Assembly (NCBI GenBank): GCA_028095005.1
Contig: CM051463.1
Location: 6,370,295-6,434,294, forward strand
Source: Rhynchospora pubera
Lineage: Eukaryota; Streptophyta; Magnoliopsida; Poales; Cyperaceae
Direction: 5' to 3'
DNA length: 64,000 nucleotides
A program made the translations under genes and the position numbers. The number at the start of each line of letters is the position of its first letter. Within the stretch, counting starts at the first letter, position 1. This document shows, piece after piece, positions 23,461 through 34,448 of the stretch. The notes under the pieces were generated by a model. It searched no databases. It saw nothing but the letters and a program-made list of their open reading frames with translations, and had not been told where the DNA came from.

Positions 23461-24104
23461 GCCTCACGAAAACACCACTGCACCAACAAGCACGTCTGTA
23501 TGTGACTGAAAACTTTGATGAAACCTGGTAAATTCTCTGACAAATAACTAATAGTGTTGCCAGCATATCTAAATCCTAACACATGCTGCTTGTTTCTTTT
23601 TTTTTTCCTGCAGTAAGACACTTTTAAAGGATGAGGGACTTGGCTGCCTTGAATTCAAGTGAGCTCAAGTTTTAACTCTTTAATATTTTTGTTGTGCTTG
23701 TATGCTGGACACAACTGTACAATACCAGCCATATATTTGTTCACTTATTTATTTTTTTGGACACAAACTAACATGAATGCAAACAAGGTTAAGTCGCACC
23801 CTTCCCTCTAGAAAGATGGTTGTAATGAAGTTCATGATATTGAAGATCTTGTGAAAGTGGGACAAAGTGTCAAAGGTTGATCATTCTCATCATCGTGAAA
23901 CATGTTTGGTTATTATTATACTGTTTCAATAGTCATTGATGGCATAATTCATCATTTTTAATTTCAGGGTGTGCATATTTTGCAGCACAGACAATGGCTG
24001 CGGAGGCACAATTAGTTTTCCGTCCCTATAGTTATGTGGTAAATCCAATTGTCAGGAGAGCAATGGATGTTGACATTAAAGGATCCATTCTGATTCTTGA
24101 TGAG
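23461..24104 (+). pseudogene. FANCJ/BRIP1-like DEAH helicase gene fragment captured by CACTA element 1
   Basis: Several exon remnants with introns still between them. They read in order ASRKHHCTNKHVC; ENFDET(C)KTLLKDEG and GLGCLEFK; NANKVKSHPSL, stop, KDGCNEVHDIEDLVKVGQSV; and, after an AG acceptor at 23967, CAYFAAQTMAAEAQLVFRPY then SYVVNPIVRRAMDVDIKGSI and LILDE. The order and sequence match the region leading into the DEAH box of plant FANCJ-type (RAD3/XPD-family) helicases, which unwind DNA in crosslink repair. The copy is dead: a frameshift near 23504, an in-frame TAG at about 23809, a damaged acceptor before NANK, and truncation inside DEAH. Retained introns show capture of genomic DNA, not of an mRNA copy. 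Confidence 0.75.
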
Positions 24105-24249
24105 GTGCAGTATGTTATTTTTTTAGTATGTCGTTGTTTAGCATTTGATTTTGGATGACGAATTTACCAAAATTATATATGTTGATGCTTGTTTTCTTAC
24201 AGAAACTATAAAATAATGCATATGGTGCTTGTAGGCTAGACATTGCAGT

Positions 24250-25107
24250 CATGGTTCTGAAACTCGGAATCGGAATCGGACTCGGGTTGTTGGTTCAAGG
24301 AGTCAACTCGGACGACTCGGCAAAACTCGGATGAATCGGATCGGAAACTCGGATTTTCACATAAAACTATTTTTAATGTATTTAAAAATCAGAAAATAAT
24401 AGAAAAATATTAGGAATGATTATTTTTTCATAAATGAGTTAATAAATTAAATATTAGAAGCAAAAAATCAACTAAAATAAATAATAATATAATTATTGAA
24501 GCAGCATGACATTTCAAACTCTTTAGAAATTAGAATTTTAAATCAATTAAATTGCAATTTTATGATTAATAAAATAGAAAATTATTTTTTTAATGAAAAT
24601 TATTTCTTCAAAACACCTTAGTATATCAGTTAGTATCGTTGAGAACGAAATTTTCTATTTGTTTATGTCCTTGGATCGATTTTTGAATTAAAAATCACTT
24701 TCTATTTAAAGTATCTCTTTTGTTGAATAATCTGGATCGTTGATCTGATTAAAAGTAAAAAAAAATAATAATAAATGGATATCTCCAGTTAACCCCTTCC
24801 CCTTTCTCTCCCACCTCCCGTACCCATCGCAGTGACCCACCTCTCTTTCTATTTGCCGATAGAGCAGTAAAGATTGAAATCAAAGGCTCCTCATGGTGGC
24901 TTTTTCGGTCTTTCACTGTGATTTCCCCGCCGTTTCCACCTCATCCACCTTGCCTCTCTTTCCTTCTCTCTCCACAGATGAGAAAAAAACCATTAATAAT
25001 GACTCAAACGAAATCCGAGCCAACTCGGCAAAAATCGGATCGCCGGCCGCCGAGTCCGATCTGAATCGGGCCGATTCCGAGTCAACTCGCCGAGTTTCAA
25101 AACCATG
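24250..25107. mobile_element. hAT-like non-autonomous element nested in CACTA element 1
   Basis: Terminal inverted repeats CATGGTTCTGAAACTCGG (left) and CCGAGTTTCAAAACCATG (right) match at 17 of 18 positions. A perfect 8-bp target duplication ATTGCAGT lies at 24242-24249 and 25108-25115. Both ends are packed with reiterations of ACTCGG and AATCGG. No transposase. It interrupts the intron or flank just downstream of the helicase fragment, so it landed after the capture. Confidence 0.88.
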
Positions 25108-26499
25108 ATTGCAGTATGTGTTTTTGTTTGGTCGAAAGTATTTACCAGATGTCAGGTGCATTTGTTATATGCCTATACTATAGAATTCCTGCACAAAATG
25201 GATTACTTCATGAAGCAGAAATTATTTTAAGTTAGAAGTTTGTATCGATGATTTGAATATTTTCTTTATTTGGAATATGTACTAATTTTTGTAAATATTT
25301 GATACTCTTCAACTTTAATTTGAAATCTTTATGTGTGATTTTGGATTATTTATGTATGTGATGTTGTTAATTGTGCAAATATGTGTAATTTCTAATAATA
25401 TGTCTATATGTTGATATATGGTACATTGGTACCATATGGTACGGCTAGCAATATTGGGCTAGCCTCAGAAAACACGCAAAAAAAATAGCAACGGTTTTTA
25501 TGCTGATAACCGTAACAATTTTGAATGTATATTTTAATGCACTATTTGCTGTATCAAAATAGAGACAGTTTTTATCCTAAAAACCGTCTTTATCTGTTGG
25601 GCCTTAGACGGACATTTGTTTAAAACCGTCTCTATTTGGAGCATTTAAAGACGGTTTTTATTTAAAAAACCGTCTGGTTTTTATTTAAAAAACCGTCTCT
25701 ATTTTAAAGACGGTTTTTATACAATTTGCTACAGGGGCTTCTGCAACGGACAGGAACCGTGGCTATTTCACTTTATTAACCGTTGCACAATCCCATTTTT
25801 GGAGCAGTGCTCTATCCTCTCTAGTATATCAACACTCTTTAATATCCCTTAAAAAAATTCTGATACCAAGTATTAAAGTCACTAATCAATCCAGGTATGA
25901 ATCGTCGGATTATTTAATAGGATGAAACTTTATGATTAATCGGATTTAATCACTACTAGAAAAAAGACTTTCTGTAACGGAACATTTGTAACGGTTATAA
26001 CAAAACCCGTTACAGATGGTTAAAAATTTGGGCGTTAAAAAATATCAGATTCATCTGTAACGGTTTATTTAAAAAAATCCGTCACACATTTTCCGTCACA
26101 AACAGAGAGAAAAAGCTGTCGACTCTTCTGTAACGGTTTTTAAATAAAAACCGTTATAGATCAAACTACATTCTATAACGGTTATAGAATAAAAACTGTT
26201 ATAGAATAAAAATTTTAAAACTGTAATAAAAACCGTTACAGACATTTCTAATTTTTTTCATTTATTAGGTTTTTCTTCGAAGGAAAACAATACGACCTCA
26301 TTTTCTTTCTCCAAAGGACCCCTCTTCAATTTCATTTTCTTGTCCTTTAATACTTTCTTCTCTTTACCATGACCTTGATTTCTCCGTCGCCTCCACTTCC
26401 GACTGGAGATAGCCGACATCACCCCACCCCCGAACTCAGCCTCCTCCACCTCCTCCACGTGAACACCCTCGTCTTCCCCTTTGCTCTCTCTCTCTCCAC

Positions 26500-26592
26500 A
26501 GATCTGGACTCTTTGTCTCGCCTCCGCCACTAGATTCAGATCTGGACTCTTTGTCTCGCCTCCGCCACTAGCTTCAGATCTGGACTCTTTCG
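26500..26592. repeat. 38-bp tandem repeat, about 2.5 copies, in CACTA element 2
   Basis: Copies start at 26500, 26538 and 26576, each beginning AGATCTGGACTCTTT. They lie in the pyrimidine-rich leader. Confidence 0.85.
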
Positions 26593-26909
26593 CCGTGCCG
26601 AGCCGATTCCATGAGCCCGAATCTAGTCAACTCTACGCGAGACGAGAGAGAAAGAAACCATAGGTCTTCGCTGGGTGCGAGTTTCGCACTTCCCATGCCA
26701 ATTTTTAAGAATTTTGTGGTCAAATCGTAAAATTGTTCGTGATGTGTTGGGCAAGACCTGATGAGTTGTTCCTCTCCTCCTCTCTTGCTAGCTTTCTAGA
26801 CATTAAGTTTCTTGTTATATGCAATTTTTTTGAGAATTTATGCATGGTTTGGTAGACTCTAGCAAAACACATGCAAAACCTGTAGTCAGCCGTTTTATAT
26901 TTTTCTTCT

Positions 26910-27535
26910 TATTAGGGAAAGCTTTTCTTCCAAAACCTGAGGTTGATTTGGAAGAGGATACCTTAGAAGATGAGAGGGGTCATGGTGATGTACCAGTTGG
27001 ATGTTCAATCCCTTACTCTAGCTTCCGTAAGTCCACTTCTTTTGTATAAATAATCAAAAAATCAGAGAATAAAGGCAAGGACGTAAGTACAAATTAGCTT
27101 TTCTTTTACTAATGGAATTCTGATGGCGATGCATTGTGGAAGTGTTATAGTTGCTTTTGCTGCCTTATGGCAAAAGTAGTATAGAATAGAATTATTTTAA
27201 ACATGAAAGCTGCAATTTAGATATAAGAACTGGTAATTATTGTTTAGAAGTTTCATCTCTGTTTTTCAAGGTACGACTAACTTTTTTTTTATGATGATTA
27301 GGACGGACTTGTCAGAGTGTAATTGCTGAATTGATTCTGAAATTTCAATGGCACATGACCGAGGCCACTGCAAAGTTGAAACAAGTAATTCTAATAGCAC
27401 CTTTTCGGTTGACATGCAATATTTGATTTTATCCTTTTTGTATTGAACTAAATTTCACTTATCTATGATTTTTTTGTAGATAAGCAAGCTGCAAAACCAC
27501 ACTCAAAGGCCATTTCAACATTCTGCGACAGGTTA
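26910..27535 (+). pseudogene. Possible captured exons of an unrecognised gene in CACTA element 2
   Basis: Exon-like open blocks with plausible splice borders: FLPKPEVDLEEDTLEDERGH and onward at about 26926-27030; TCQSVIAELILKFQWHMTEA then TAKLKQ after an AG near 27300, ending at a GT; and ISKLQNHTQRPFQHSAT after a TAG acceptor near 27480. They could be pieces of one gene, but I do not recognise the family. No long frame joins them, so they are treated as fragments. Confidence 0.3.
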
Positions 27536-27830
27536 CTTACTTTTTACATGTCTTTTTTGTCATATAATTCATTTTAGCTATGTAAAATGTTTTGATATTC
27601 TTTTCCTCAAGTACTTTGAGCATTAGTTATTTTGGTCATGCCTAGAAACTAGTGTATGTAGCAAATGTGGTGCTTTCTGAGTGTATCTGAAATTGCGATC
27701 TTTCATTTATATGTTGAAAATTAACTAGTTACTTTTGTATTTGTGTATGTAATGTGGTCTTCAGAGTGCGCGTGAAAGAATTATAGTAGGGGACAGAAGT
27801 CGTCGTTGAGGCATTATGAAGGAAAGGTTA

Positions 27831-27978
27831 ATGCAAGAGCCATGGCCTTGCGAATGGAAGTCGTGGCCGAGGGAAGAAAAACTGTGGCCGAGGGAGCGAA
27901 AGCAGTGGCGAAGAAAATGAAAGCCGTGCCAAGAGATCGAAACCGATGGCCGAGGGAAGAAAGCCGTGGCCGCGGTGC
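27831..27978 (+). repeat. Degenerate GCCGTGGCCGAGGGA tandem repeats
   Basis: Six or so imperfect copies of (A)GCCGTGGCCGAGGGAAGAA stand in a row. The same phrase (GAAAGCCGTGGCCGAGGGAT) occurs at about 32010 in CACTA element 3, in the same place relative to the right end, so it is part of the shared element backbone. Confidence 0.7.
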
Positions 27979-28438
27979 ATGATTTATGAAGTTTTTTTCT
28001 TTGTGTAGTTAGAAGATAAAAGATATTATAATTTGATGATTTTTGTTAGCCGGAAGGATAATATTTTGCATTGTAAAAATAATTGAAAATTTTTTAGTTA
28101 ATTAAGTTTGAATTGTTAATATTGCGCATGTTCTTATATGATTTTATTTTTTTTAGAAATTATATATAAAATTGTAACGGTTATTAGTTAATAACCGTTA
28201 CAAATTACAAAAAGATAAATATATGTAACGGTAGTTTATCTTATTTGTAACGGTTATTATTTAATAACCGTTATAGAAAATTAGAATTTATAACGGTTAT
28301 TATATAATAACCGTTACAGAAGCCCGACCTTCTGTAACGGTTATTAAGGCTTTTGTAACGGGGGACTACAGTAACGTTTCCATAACCGTTACAGATCAAT
28401 TTTATTAACCGTTATAGAAGGCTTCTTTTCGTGTAGTG

Positions 28439-29622
28439 AATATTTCCTTTACATGTGAAACATATTTTAAATTAGATGGTCCAAACTAGTCTAAAAGAAA
28501 CATGCTAGCTCATCATGAAGAAATTTGTACCCACAACGACATACAAAAATTCTAGTCTGCATTTAAAGAATGATATTCATCAAATTCATATATATCATTT
28601 CCGTTTTATCTATAAACTTATAAAAAAAAAATTAATGGCAGAGAAGATCACTTGAACATTCAATTAATATACATGATTTAATATTTATAATTCTTTTGAT
28701 AAATAATAGGAGACTAGTTCTTATATGTGTACCTTTTGCCTTTTGATATAATTGAAATAAAAAGGCTACGTTTGGATAGGTGTAGGAAGAAGTATTGGAA
28801 AGTGTATAACTTTGTGAAGAGTTTGAATTGTTTATAATTTTTTTTCTTCCCTTCTTCCTTCTTCCTACTTCTTCTCAACGCATCCAAACGGAGACAAATA
28901 GAAGTTACAATAATACAAAAAAAAAAAGAAGGAAGCAATTATTTGACACCCCATCGTTTAACCGGTTATTAAACGGCAATTAAATAGTTAATAACTGAAA
29001 TGAAATGCCATTAACTATCCTGAAATGTTTTCTTAGCAACATACTTTCTTAGATTTATATTTTGTAAATCCTAGCCGGTCTCAGCCTTTAGGAGTTTAGG
29101 GTAACAACGGATCTACTGGGATTTCCTTTTCAATTTTCACCCTTTTTTTGTACTTGAGTGTAATTGAATCCTGGTACAATGGTACACAAATCACTCAAGT
29201 GGGACCCGTGTGGGGTATGATTGTATATATAGATAAGAACCAGGGTCCAGGGACAAGAGAGTATAGTTAGTATATGCCATGGACCCACATGTCATATACC
29301 AAGTGCAAAATGACAGTTACCGCATTAGATTTCATTTTTTTCCCCCCTGGATTATAGAAATGATTTAGGCGACTGTTTACAAAAAACTTTTTTTTAATAG
29401 TTCTTTTGTATATTGTTAACTTGATAGACACTGAATGCAACGTGTTTGAATTAATAAAAATGAGAAAGTATAGATATGATCATAATAATCAACAGTTCAA
29501 CACTAATTAAAAACTACTTTCTCACTATCTGCTATAGTTATTCGATGTGCTACATGTTGTTAATCGTTTTTTTTTTCGAATTATCTAAAGCATAGATCGA
29601 AATACCTTTTTAAATTAATATA
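28439..29622. other. Spacer between CACTA elements 2 and 3, with a small inverted-repeat MITE
   Basis: AT-rich sequence without a gene. A short inverted-repeat element lies at about 28763-28893, with ends GGCTACGTTTGGATAGG and ...GCATCCAAACGGAG. It resembles the larger one at 35021-35250. Confidence 0.5.
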
Positions 29623-30851
29623 CACTACCACAAAAAAGACCTTCTGTAACGGAACATCTGTAACGGTTTTTATAAAAACCGTTATAGATTTTGTTAATGG
29701 CAGCGCTGTAAATATATGCTATACTAATCTGTAACCGTTATTATATAATAACCGTTACTATTTTTCTGTCAAAAAAAAATAGTCCGTCAACAAATCTATA
29801 ACGGTTTTTATTAAATAACCGTTACAGATTCTATTGTCATTTATAACGGTTCTTAAGTAACAACCGTTACAGAACATATATTTTAAGATCTGTAACGGTT
29901 TTTATTTAAAAACCGTTAGATATTTGCTCTGATATTGATAGGTTCCAGACTCCATTCTATCTGACTATCTCCTTTATTTTATCTGCCTCCAACCTAGATT
30001 TGTCCGCCCTTAATCTTCATTCTTCCTCTTTTTTTTACCCTTCGATTTCTCTCTCTTTTAGTCATCGATCTTCTCTATCTCACCGGCAGTCGTTGCCGCT
30101 TCTTCCAACCTGATCTGCCACCACCACCTCGTGCTCAGCTCCTCTTCCCCGCGCCCGATCCTACACCGTTCGCACTCGGAGCACTCTGCCTTCTCGCATA
30201 CCCTAGCTAAAACCACCTCACCGTCAACATCTCCACTACCTCCTCCTCGCCTCAACCCGTTTACTACGCCCTGCCATGGCCAATTTCCTTCTTCTTTCTC
30301 TCTTTTCTACAAACCCTAGATCTGGTTTTTCATTCTTCTGCCAAAACCATCGAAGGAGAGAAAGTCGACTATCTCAATCTACCCATCTACCGTCCCTTTC
30401 GAAGCAGCGAGGCCTTGAGTGAGTCGATTTTTTTTCATTTTGTTTTGATCTGCTTTGTTTGTCTAAATCCCTTTTTTTGTGTTCTCTTAGACTTTTCATT
30501 GAACAATTAGTGTGCACGGCCCACTTTGGATTTTGAATGATTCTTGATGGTTATTTTGTTTCAGAGCATACTTTCATTGTGCTGGATAATGATCCCATTC
30601 ATGGAGATTCTATTCCTGGTAATCCACATGTTGAAGGTTCGTTACACTTATTATTAATTTGTTTGGAGAATTTTCTGAGAGCCCAATTAATTTCTATTAT
30701 GGGTCAGTACCAGGCTCTACTAGAGTTGTAGTGTTCCAGCATTATAATGGAAATAATATGTTAATTTGCTGGTTTTACTTGAACATGGGTCATAGGTCCC
30801 TACCTGTTCTAGCATTATAATTTCGTACCTGTCATGGGTCTGAAAGGACAT

Positions 30852-30980
30852 GTTAGTTTGCTGCTTTTACTTGAACATTATAATGAAAATTATTGTTAGT
30901 TTGCTGCTTTTACTTGAACATTATAATGAAAATTATTGTTAGTTTGCTGCTTTTACTTGAACATTATAATGAAAATTATT
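30852..30980. repeat. 43-bp tandem repeat, three copies, in CACTA element 3
   Basis: Copies start at 30852, 30895 and 30938, each beginning GTTAGTTTGCTGCTTTTACT. They are almost identical, so the amplification is recent. Confidence 0.9.
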
Positions 30981-31624
30981 GTTTTGGGGTTAATTTGAAT
31001 CAGAAGAGATGATGTTAGGAAGTACGTTAAATTTTGTAAATCCCAAAAAAATGAAAGATTCTACATTATTTTGCAGTAAAACATTAGTGACTTCTTGTAA
31101 GGAAATTTTGCTCTATGATGTACAGGTGACATTGGAACTGTCTATGGCAGAGAATTCTCCAAGAAAGTACTTTGAGAAATTCAGGTTAAATTTAATTTGA
31201 AATTAACTTGTGTATTACTTCTTTTTTTAAGCTCTATGTTATTGTTTTTTGTTCTTTTATGTATCTAACATCTAGCATAAACACATAAACACATACACAT
31301 ATTGGTAGATACAAGACGTGTTATTTGCAAAAGTTCTTTCTCTTCTCTTAGCAGTTAGATTTCATTTATTTCTCTTAATCAAATTACTTGCCAAACTTCA
31401 ATGGGACTAAATGCTAGATATGCCAGATAGCACCTGAATATCTTGCATTTGATAGCACCTGAATATCTATTTTAAAATGATGATAATTGTACTGGTCAAA
31501 AAATAATTTACAAGGTACACAACAGTAAAAGGAAAAAAAGGATATCTTATTTTTTCATTCTCATTTCTAAATAATTTGGAAGTTATTAAAATTGATGTTA
31601 TTTACATTTTTCTATAATGTGAAG

Positions 31625-32058
31625 GGAAGAGCTGTAGGTTGAGATGGTTCAATCAGCTAGACCCCAAGATAAATAGAAGGCCTTTCACAGAGGAAGAGGA
31701 GGAGAAGCTGATGACAGCACATCGGTTGTATGGCAACAAATGGGCCATGATAGCAGGCTATTTTCGGGAAGAACTGACAACTCTGCAGAAGAACCATTGG
31801 CATGTGATCATGGCGAGAAAGTACCGGGACAAGTCAAATGCATACAGGAGGAAGCTGAATCAAGCAGTGCAAAGGAGGCTTGAAGAAACGACAACTGTTC
31901 CTTCCTTCCCATTTCCTGCTGCAATCGAGGGGTATTACGGTAATGTTGCTGGATTCTATACCGGTGTTGAAGCGCCATGTTATTTCATTTCTGGCCATGT
32001 CCAAGGGACGAAAGCCGTGGCCGAGGGATGGAATTATAATGAACAAAAGCCGTGTTGA
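31625..32058 (+). pseudogene. R2R3-MYB gene fragment (R3 repeat exon) captured by CACTA element 3
   Basis: After an AG at 31623-31624 the frame reads GKSCRLRWFNQLDPKINRRP and continues FTEEEEEKLMTAHRLYGNKW then AMIA, the end of R2 and most of R3 of a MYB52/54/56/117-like factor; it resumes KNHWHVIMARKYRDKSNAYR. Between about 31755 and 31788 the frame is shifted: a one-base loss and a one-base gain replace the expected RLFxGRTDNxV, still readable in the +1 frame as RLFSGRTDNSA, with GYFREELTTLQ. That segment leads into and includes the start of the DNA-recognition helix, so DNA binding should be lost. The frame then runs into element sequence (KAVAEGWNYNEQ) and stops at 32056-32058. R2 and the upstream exons are absent. 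Confidence 0.8.
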
Positions 32059-32600
32059 GGGAATGAAAGAAATATACAAGTATTTCATTTTTTGTATTGT
32101 ATTTAGATTTGATTTCTGTATTGTATTTTAGATTTGAATGATTATATAAATTTTTGAATAATATTGTGTTAATCATAAATGATTTAGTGGTTATTAATAT
32201 TTGTACTGTTCCTAATACTTGTACTGTTTGTGATATGGCATATGGCTGCGTAGGTGAAAGATCAAATGAAAAAAAATACGTATATATAAATCTGTAACGG
32301 TTTTTAACTATTAACCGTTATAGAACTGAGACCTTTTATAACGGTTATTATTTACTAACCGTTACAGAACTATATAAAAAATCTGTAATAAAAAATTATA
32401 TTTTATGATTATAACGGTTATTATGTATTAACCGTTACAAAAGACATAAATATGTATCGGTTATTATATAATAACCGTTACAGATGCTGACCTTCTGTAA
32501 CGGTTATTAAGGCTTTTGTAACGGGGGCTACTGTAACGGTAGGTTAACCGTTATTAAAGCATTTTATTAACCGTTACAGAAGCCAAATTTTCGTGTAGTG

Positions 32601-33100
32601 ATATAATAACCTTCTTCAACTCCAATATGTATATTGTAATTTTATTACTTGAGATTGGCTCAGTCTATGACAAAGATTGAATCCAAATTAAACCCTAAAT
32701 CATATGCCAAGCTTTGCATACTACTACACGATCGACTTCTTTCTTATTACACCTTGCATGACTCACTTCTGTGATTACCCTCGTGTTTAAAATTTCTTAC
32801 TATGTTCATTTTTAATTATCCTTAGTCATTTGGGCTAGAATGCTAAAATTAGAGTAATAAATATTATATTTTGAAAAAAATCACCGATCAACTTGATCAC
32901 TTTGTCGTGATCCTTATGTAGTAATACTTATGAGTTTTTACAAATAATAATAATAATTAATAATAATAATAATCGACTATATAATAGCCCAAATTAACAA
33001 CATATCATTAACTATTTTTAATTTTCGAGTTTGCTATTTTTATTGTTTCGCTCGATAGCAATACCACACTTTTACGTACTTACATATGCATATATATATA
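32601..33100. other. AT-rich spacer with (AAT)n
   Basis: Short AAT/AATAAT tracts lie near 32940-32975. No gene was seen. Confidence 0.5.
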
Positions 33101-33493
33101 GAGGTGGGATAAAGTGCCATAGATGGCAATGCCATAGATGTCGTTTTTGAGTTATTTTTTGAAGATCGGAAATTCAATCAGTCAATCCAAACCGTTCAAA
33201 TTGATCTACATATTGAAATACCATTGGAGACTAAGTTTTACATTTTTTTTTAAATTTTTTGCTATTTATTTTGATATGTTCAAATTGGAGGGTCTGAAAT
33301 ACTCCAATTATAATGTTTTTTTATAAATATCATAATAAATAGTAGAAAAATTCAAAAAAATGTAAAATTTGGTCTCCAAGGGTATTTTTATATGGTGAAC
33401 CACTTGAACGGTTCGAATTGAGCATTTGGATTTTGGATCTCGAAAAACGACCCTATGGCACGGGACCCTCTGTGCCATCTATGGCACATTAGC

Positions 33494-33499
<6 letters not shown>
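33101..33499. mobile_element. Hairpin MITE, GTGCCATAGATGGCA arms
   Basis: GTGCCATAGATGGCA near 33114 is mirrored by TGCCATCTATGGCAC near 33473-33487. The inner core TCAATCCAAACCGTTCAAAT and its partner GAACGGTTCGAATTGA match the other hairpin elements, while the outer arms do not. A (CT)n(TA)n microsatellite adjoins the right end and a short (TA)n the left. Confidence 0.75.

Positions 33500-33569
<70 letters not shown>
33496..33569. repeat. (CT)n(TA)n compound microsatellite
   Basis: CT dinucleotides pass into about 20 TA dinucleotides with no break. Confidence 0.9.
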
Positions 33570-33577
<8 letters not shown>

Positions 33578-34448
33578 AACAATTAGTAATCCTTGTCAAA
33601 TTAATATTCACGTTCCAGAAAATTAAATAGGTAAACTAAAATTAATGAAAGAATTAAATAATGGTTATCTCTATATTCCATGTATATTATGTTTCTTATT
33701 ATTTGTATATATAGTAACTACAAGCAAAATTGTTACAGATCTAGATCAATCTACCACGTTATTTAAAGAATAATGATTTCATGTGTTAGGAACTTGAGAT
33801 TTGTTAGAATACCACTTTAATCTGCTATAATTTATTTCCGGAATCTCACAATGATGAACTGTTAATCGATATTTAACACTGGTTCTAAGACAATAATGCA
33901 ATCAAAAAATATTATTACTTAAAAGTCATATGCATATTAATACAAATTTGGTTTTCTTAACAAATTAAATTAAAGGAGTTAAATTATACATGTGGATCCA
34001 CCAAATAATGACGCTTATCTAGTATGAGAAGGTTAATTAAGGAAGTTAATGAAAAGCAATTATGATCTAATGAGCCACTCATCATTTGTCACGTGGAGGA
34101 GAAGCACCAAATCACTATTGGTGGACTTGTGGTGCATCTCGGATTCTTGGGGCCTAATTAACCTTCCTCCGGAAATTACCTATCAAGAAAGAGAGGTCAA
34201 AGAGATAAGTACATGAGATAAAATGGAGGTAAATTAATTAAGAGGTGGTTAGTGGAAGGCAGGGGTCACTTCAAGGTGGTGATATCACCAAAAGATGGTA
34301 TTGAGTTGAAATTTGACAGAGGCAGCTAATTTTGGAGAGTGAAGAGGAAAATTTGTTACGAGTCGCTACTCCATTCGTCAGGATCATTTTGAAAATAATT
34401 TAAAATTATTTCTCAAACAAATGGAATTTCTTTTATTTTTCCCTATGT
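33570..34448. other. AT-rich intergenic
   Basis: No gene, RNA or bounded element was recognised. A CACGTGGAG G-box-like site lies near 34090. Confidence 0.45.

Larger units (their letters stand above)
22447..25809. mobile_element. CACTA (En/Spm-like) non-autonomous element 1, carrying helicase exons
   Basis: It begins CACTACCAGAAAAC and ends ...GGAGCAGTG, flanked by a 3-bp target duplication CTC (22444-22446 and 25810-25812). Both subterminal regions carry many inverted copies of ACGGTTTTTAT or AACCGT(C/T), the typical transposase-binding arrays. No transposase was found. From about 22770 a pyrimidine-rich leader runs for nearly 400 bp, followed by fragments of a FANCJ-like helicase gene (23461-24104) and a nested hAT element (24250-25107). 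Confidence 0.88.
25951..28438. mobile_element. CACTA (En/Spm-like) non-autonomous element 2
   Basis: It starts CACTACTAGAAAAAAG and ends CTTCTTTTCGTGTAGTG, with target duplication AAT at 25948-25950 and 28439-28441. Dense TAACGGTTAT / ATAACCGTTA arrays lie at both ends. A pyrimidine-rich leader from about 26270 includes a 38-bp tandem repeat. Possible captured exons follow, ending in a GCCGTGGCCGAGGGA-rich stretch. Its right end is nearly the same as that of element 3. Confidence 0.9.
29623..32600. mobile_element. CACTA (En/Spm-like) non-autonomous element 3, carrying a MYB exon
   Basis: It starts CACTACCACAAAAAAGACC and ends AATTTTCGTGTAGTG, with target duplication ATA at 29620-29622 and 32601-32603. 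Subterminal TAACGGTT arrays lie at both ends. The right end shares with element 2 the words CTTCTGTAACGGTTATTAAG and GCTTTTGTAACGGGGG. A pyrimidine-rich leader (about 29990-30340), unknown exon-like blocks (for example EHTFIVLDNDPIHGDSIPG at about 30564), a 43-bp tandem repeat and an R2R3-MYB exon follow in order. Confidence 0.9.

Noticed and set aside
33388..33626. Open frames with poly Tyr-Ile or Arg-Glu runs on both strands
   Set aside because: They are translations of the (CT)n(TA)n microsatellite and hairpin arm, not genes.
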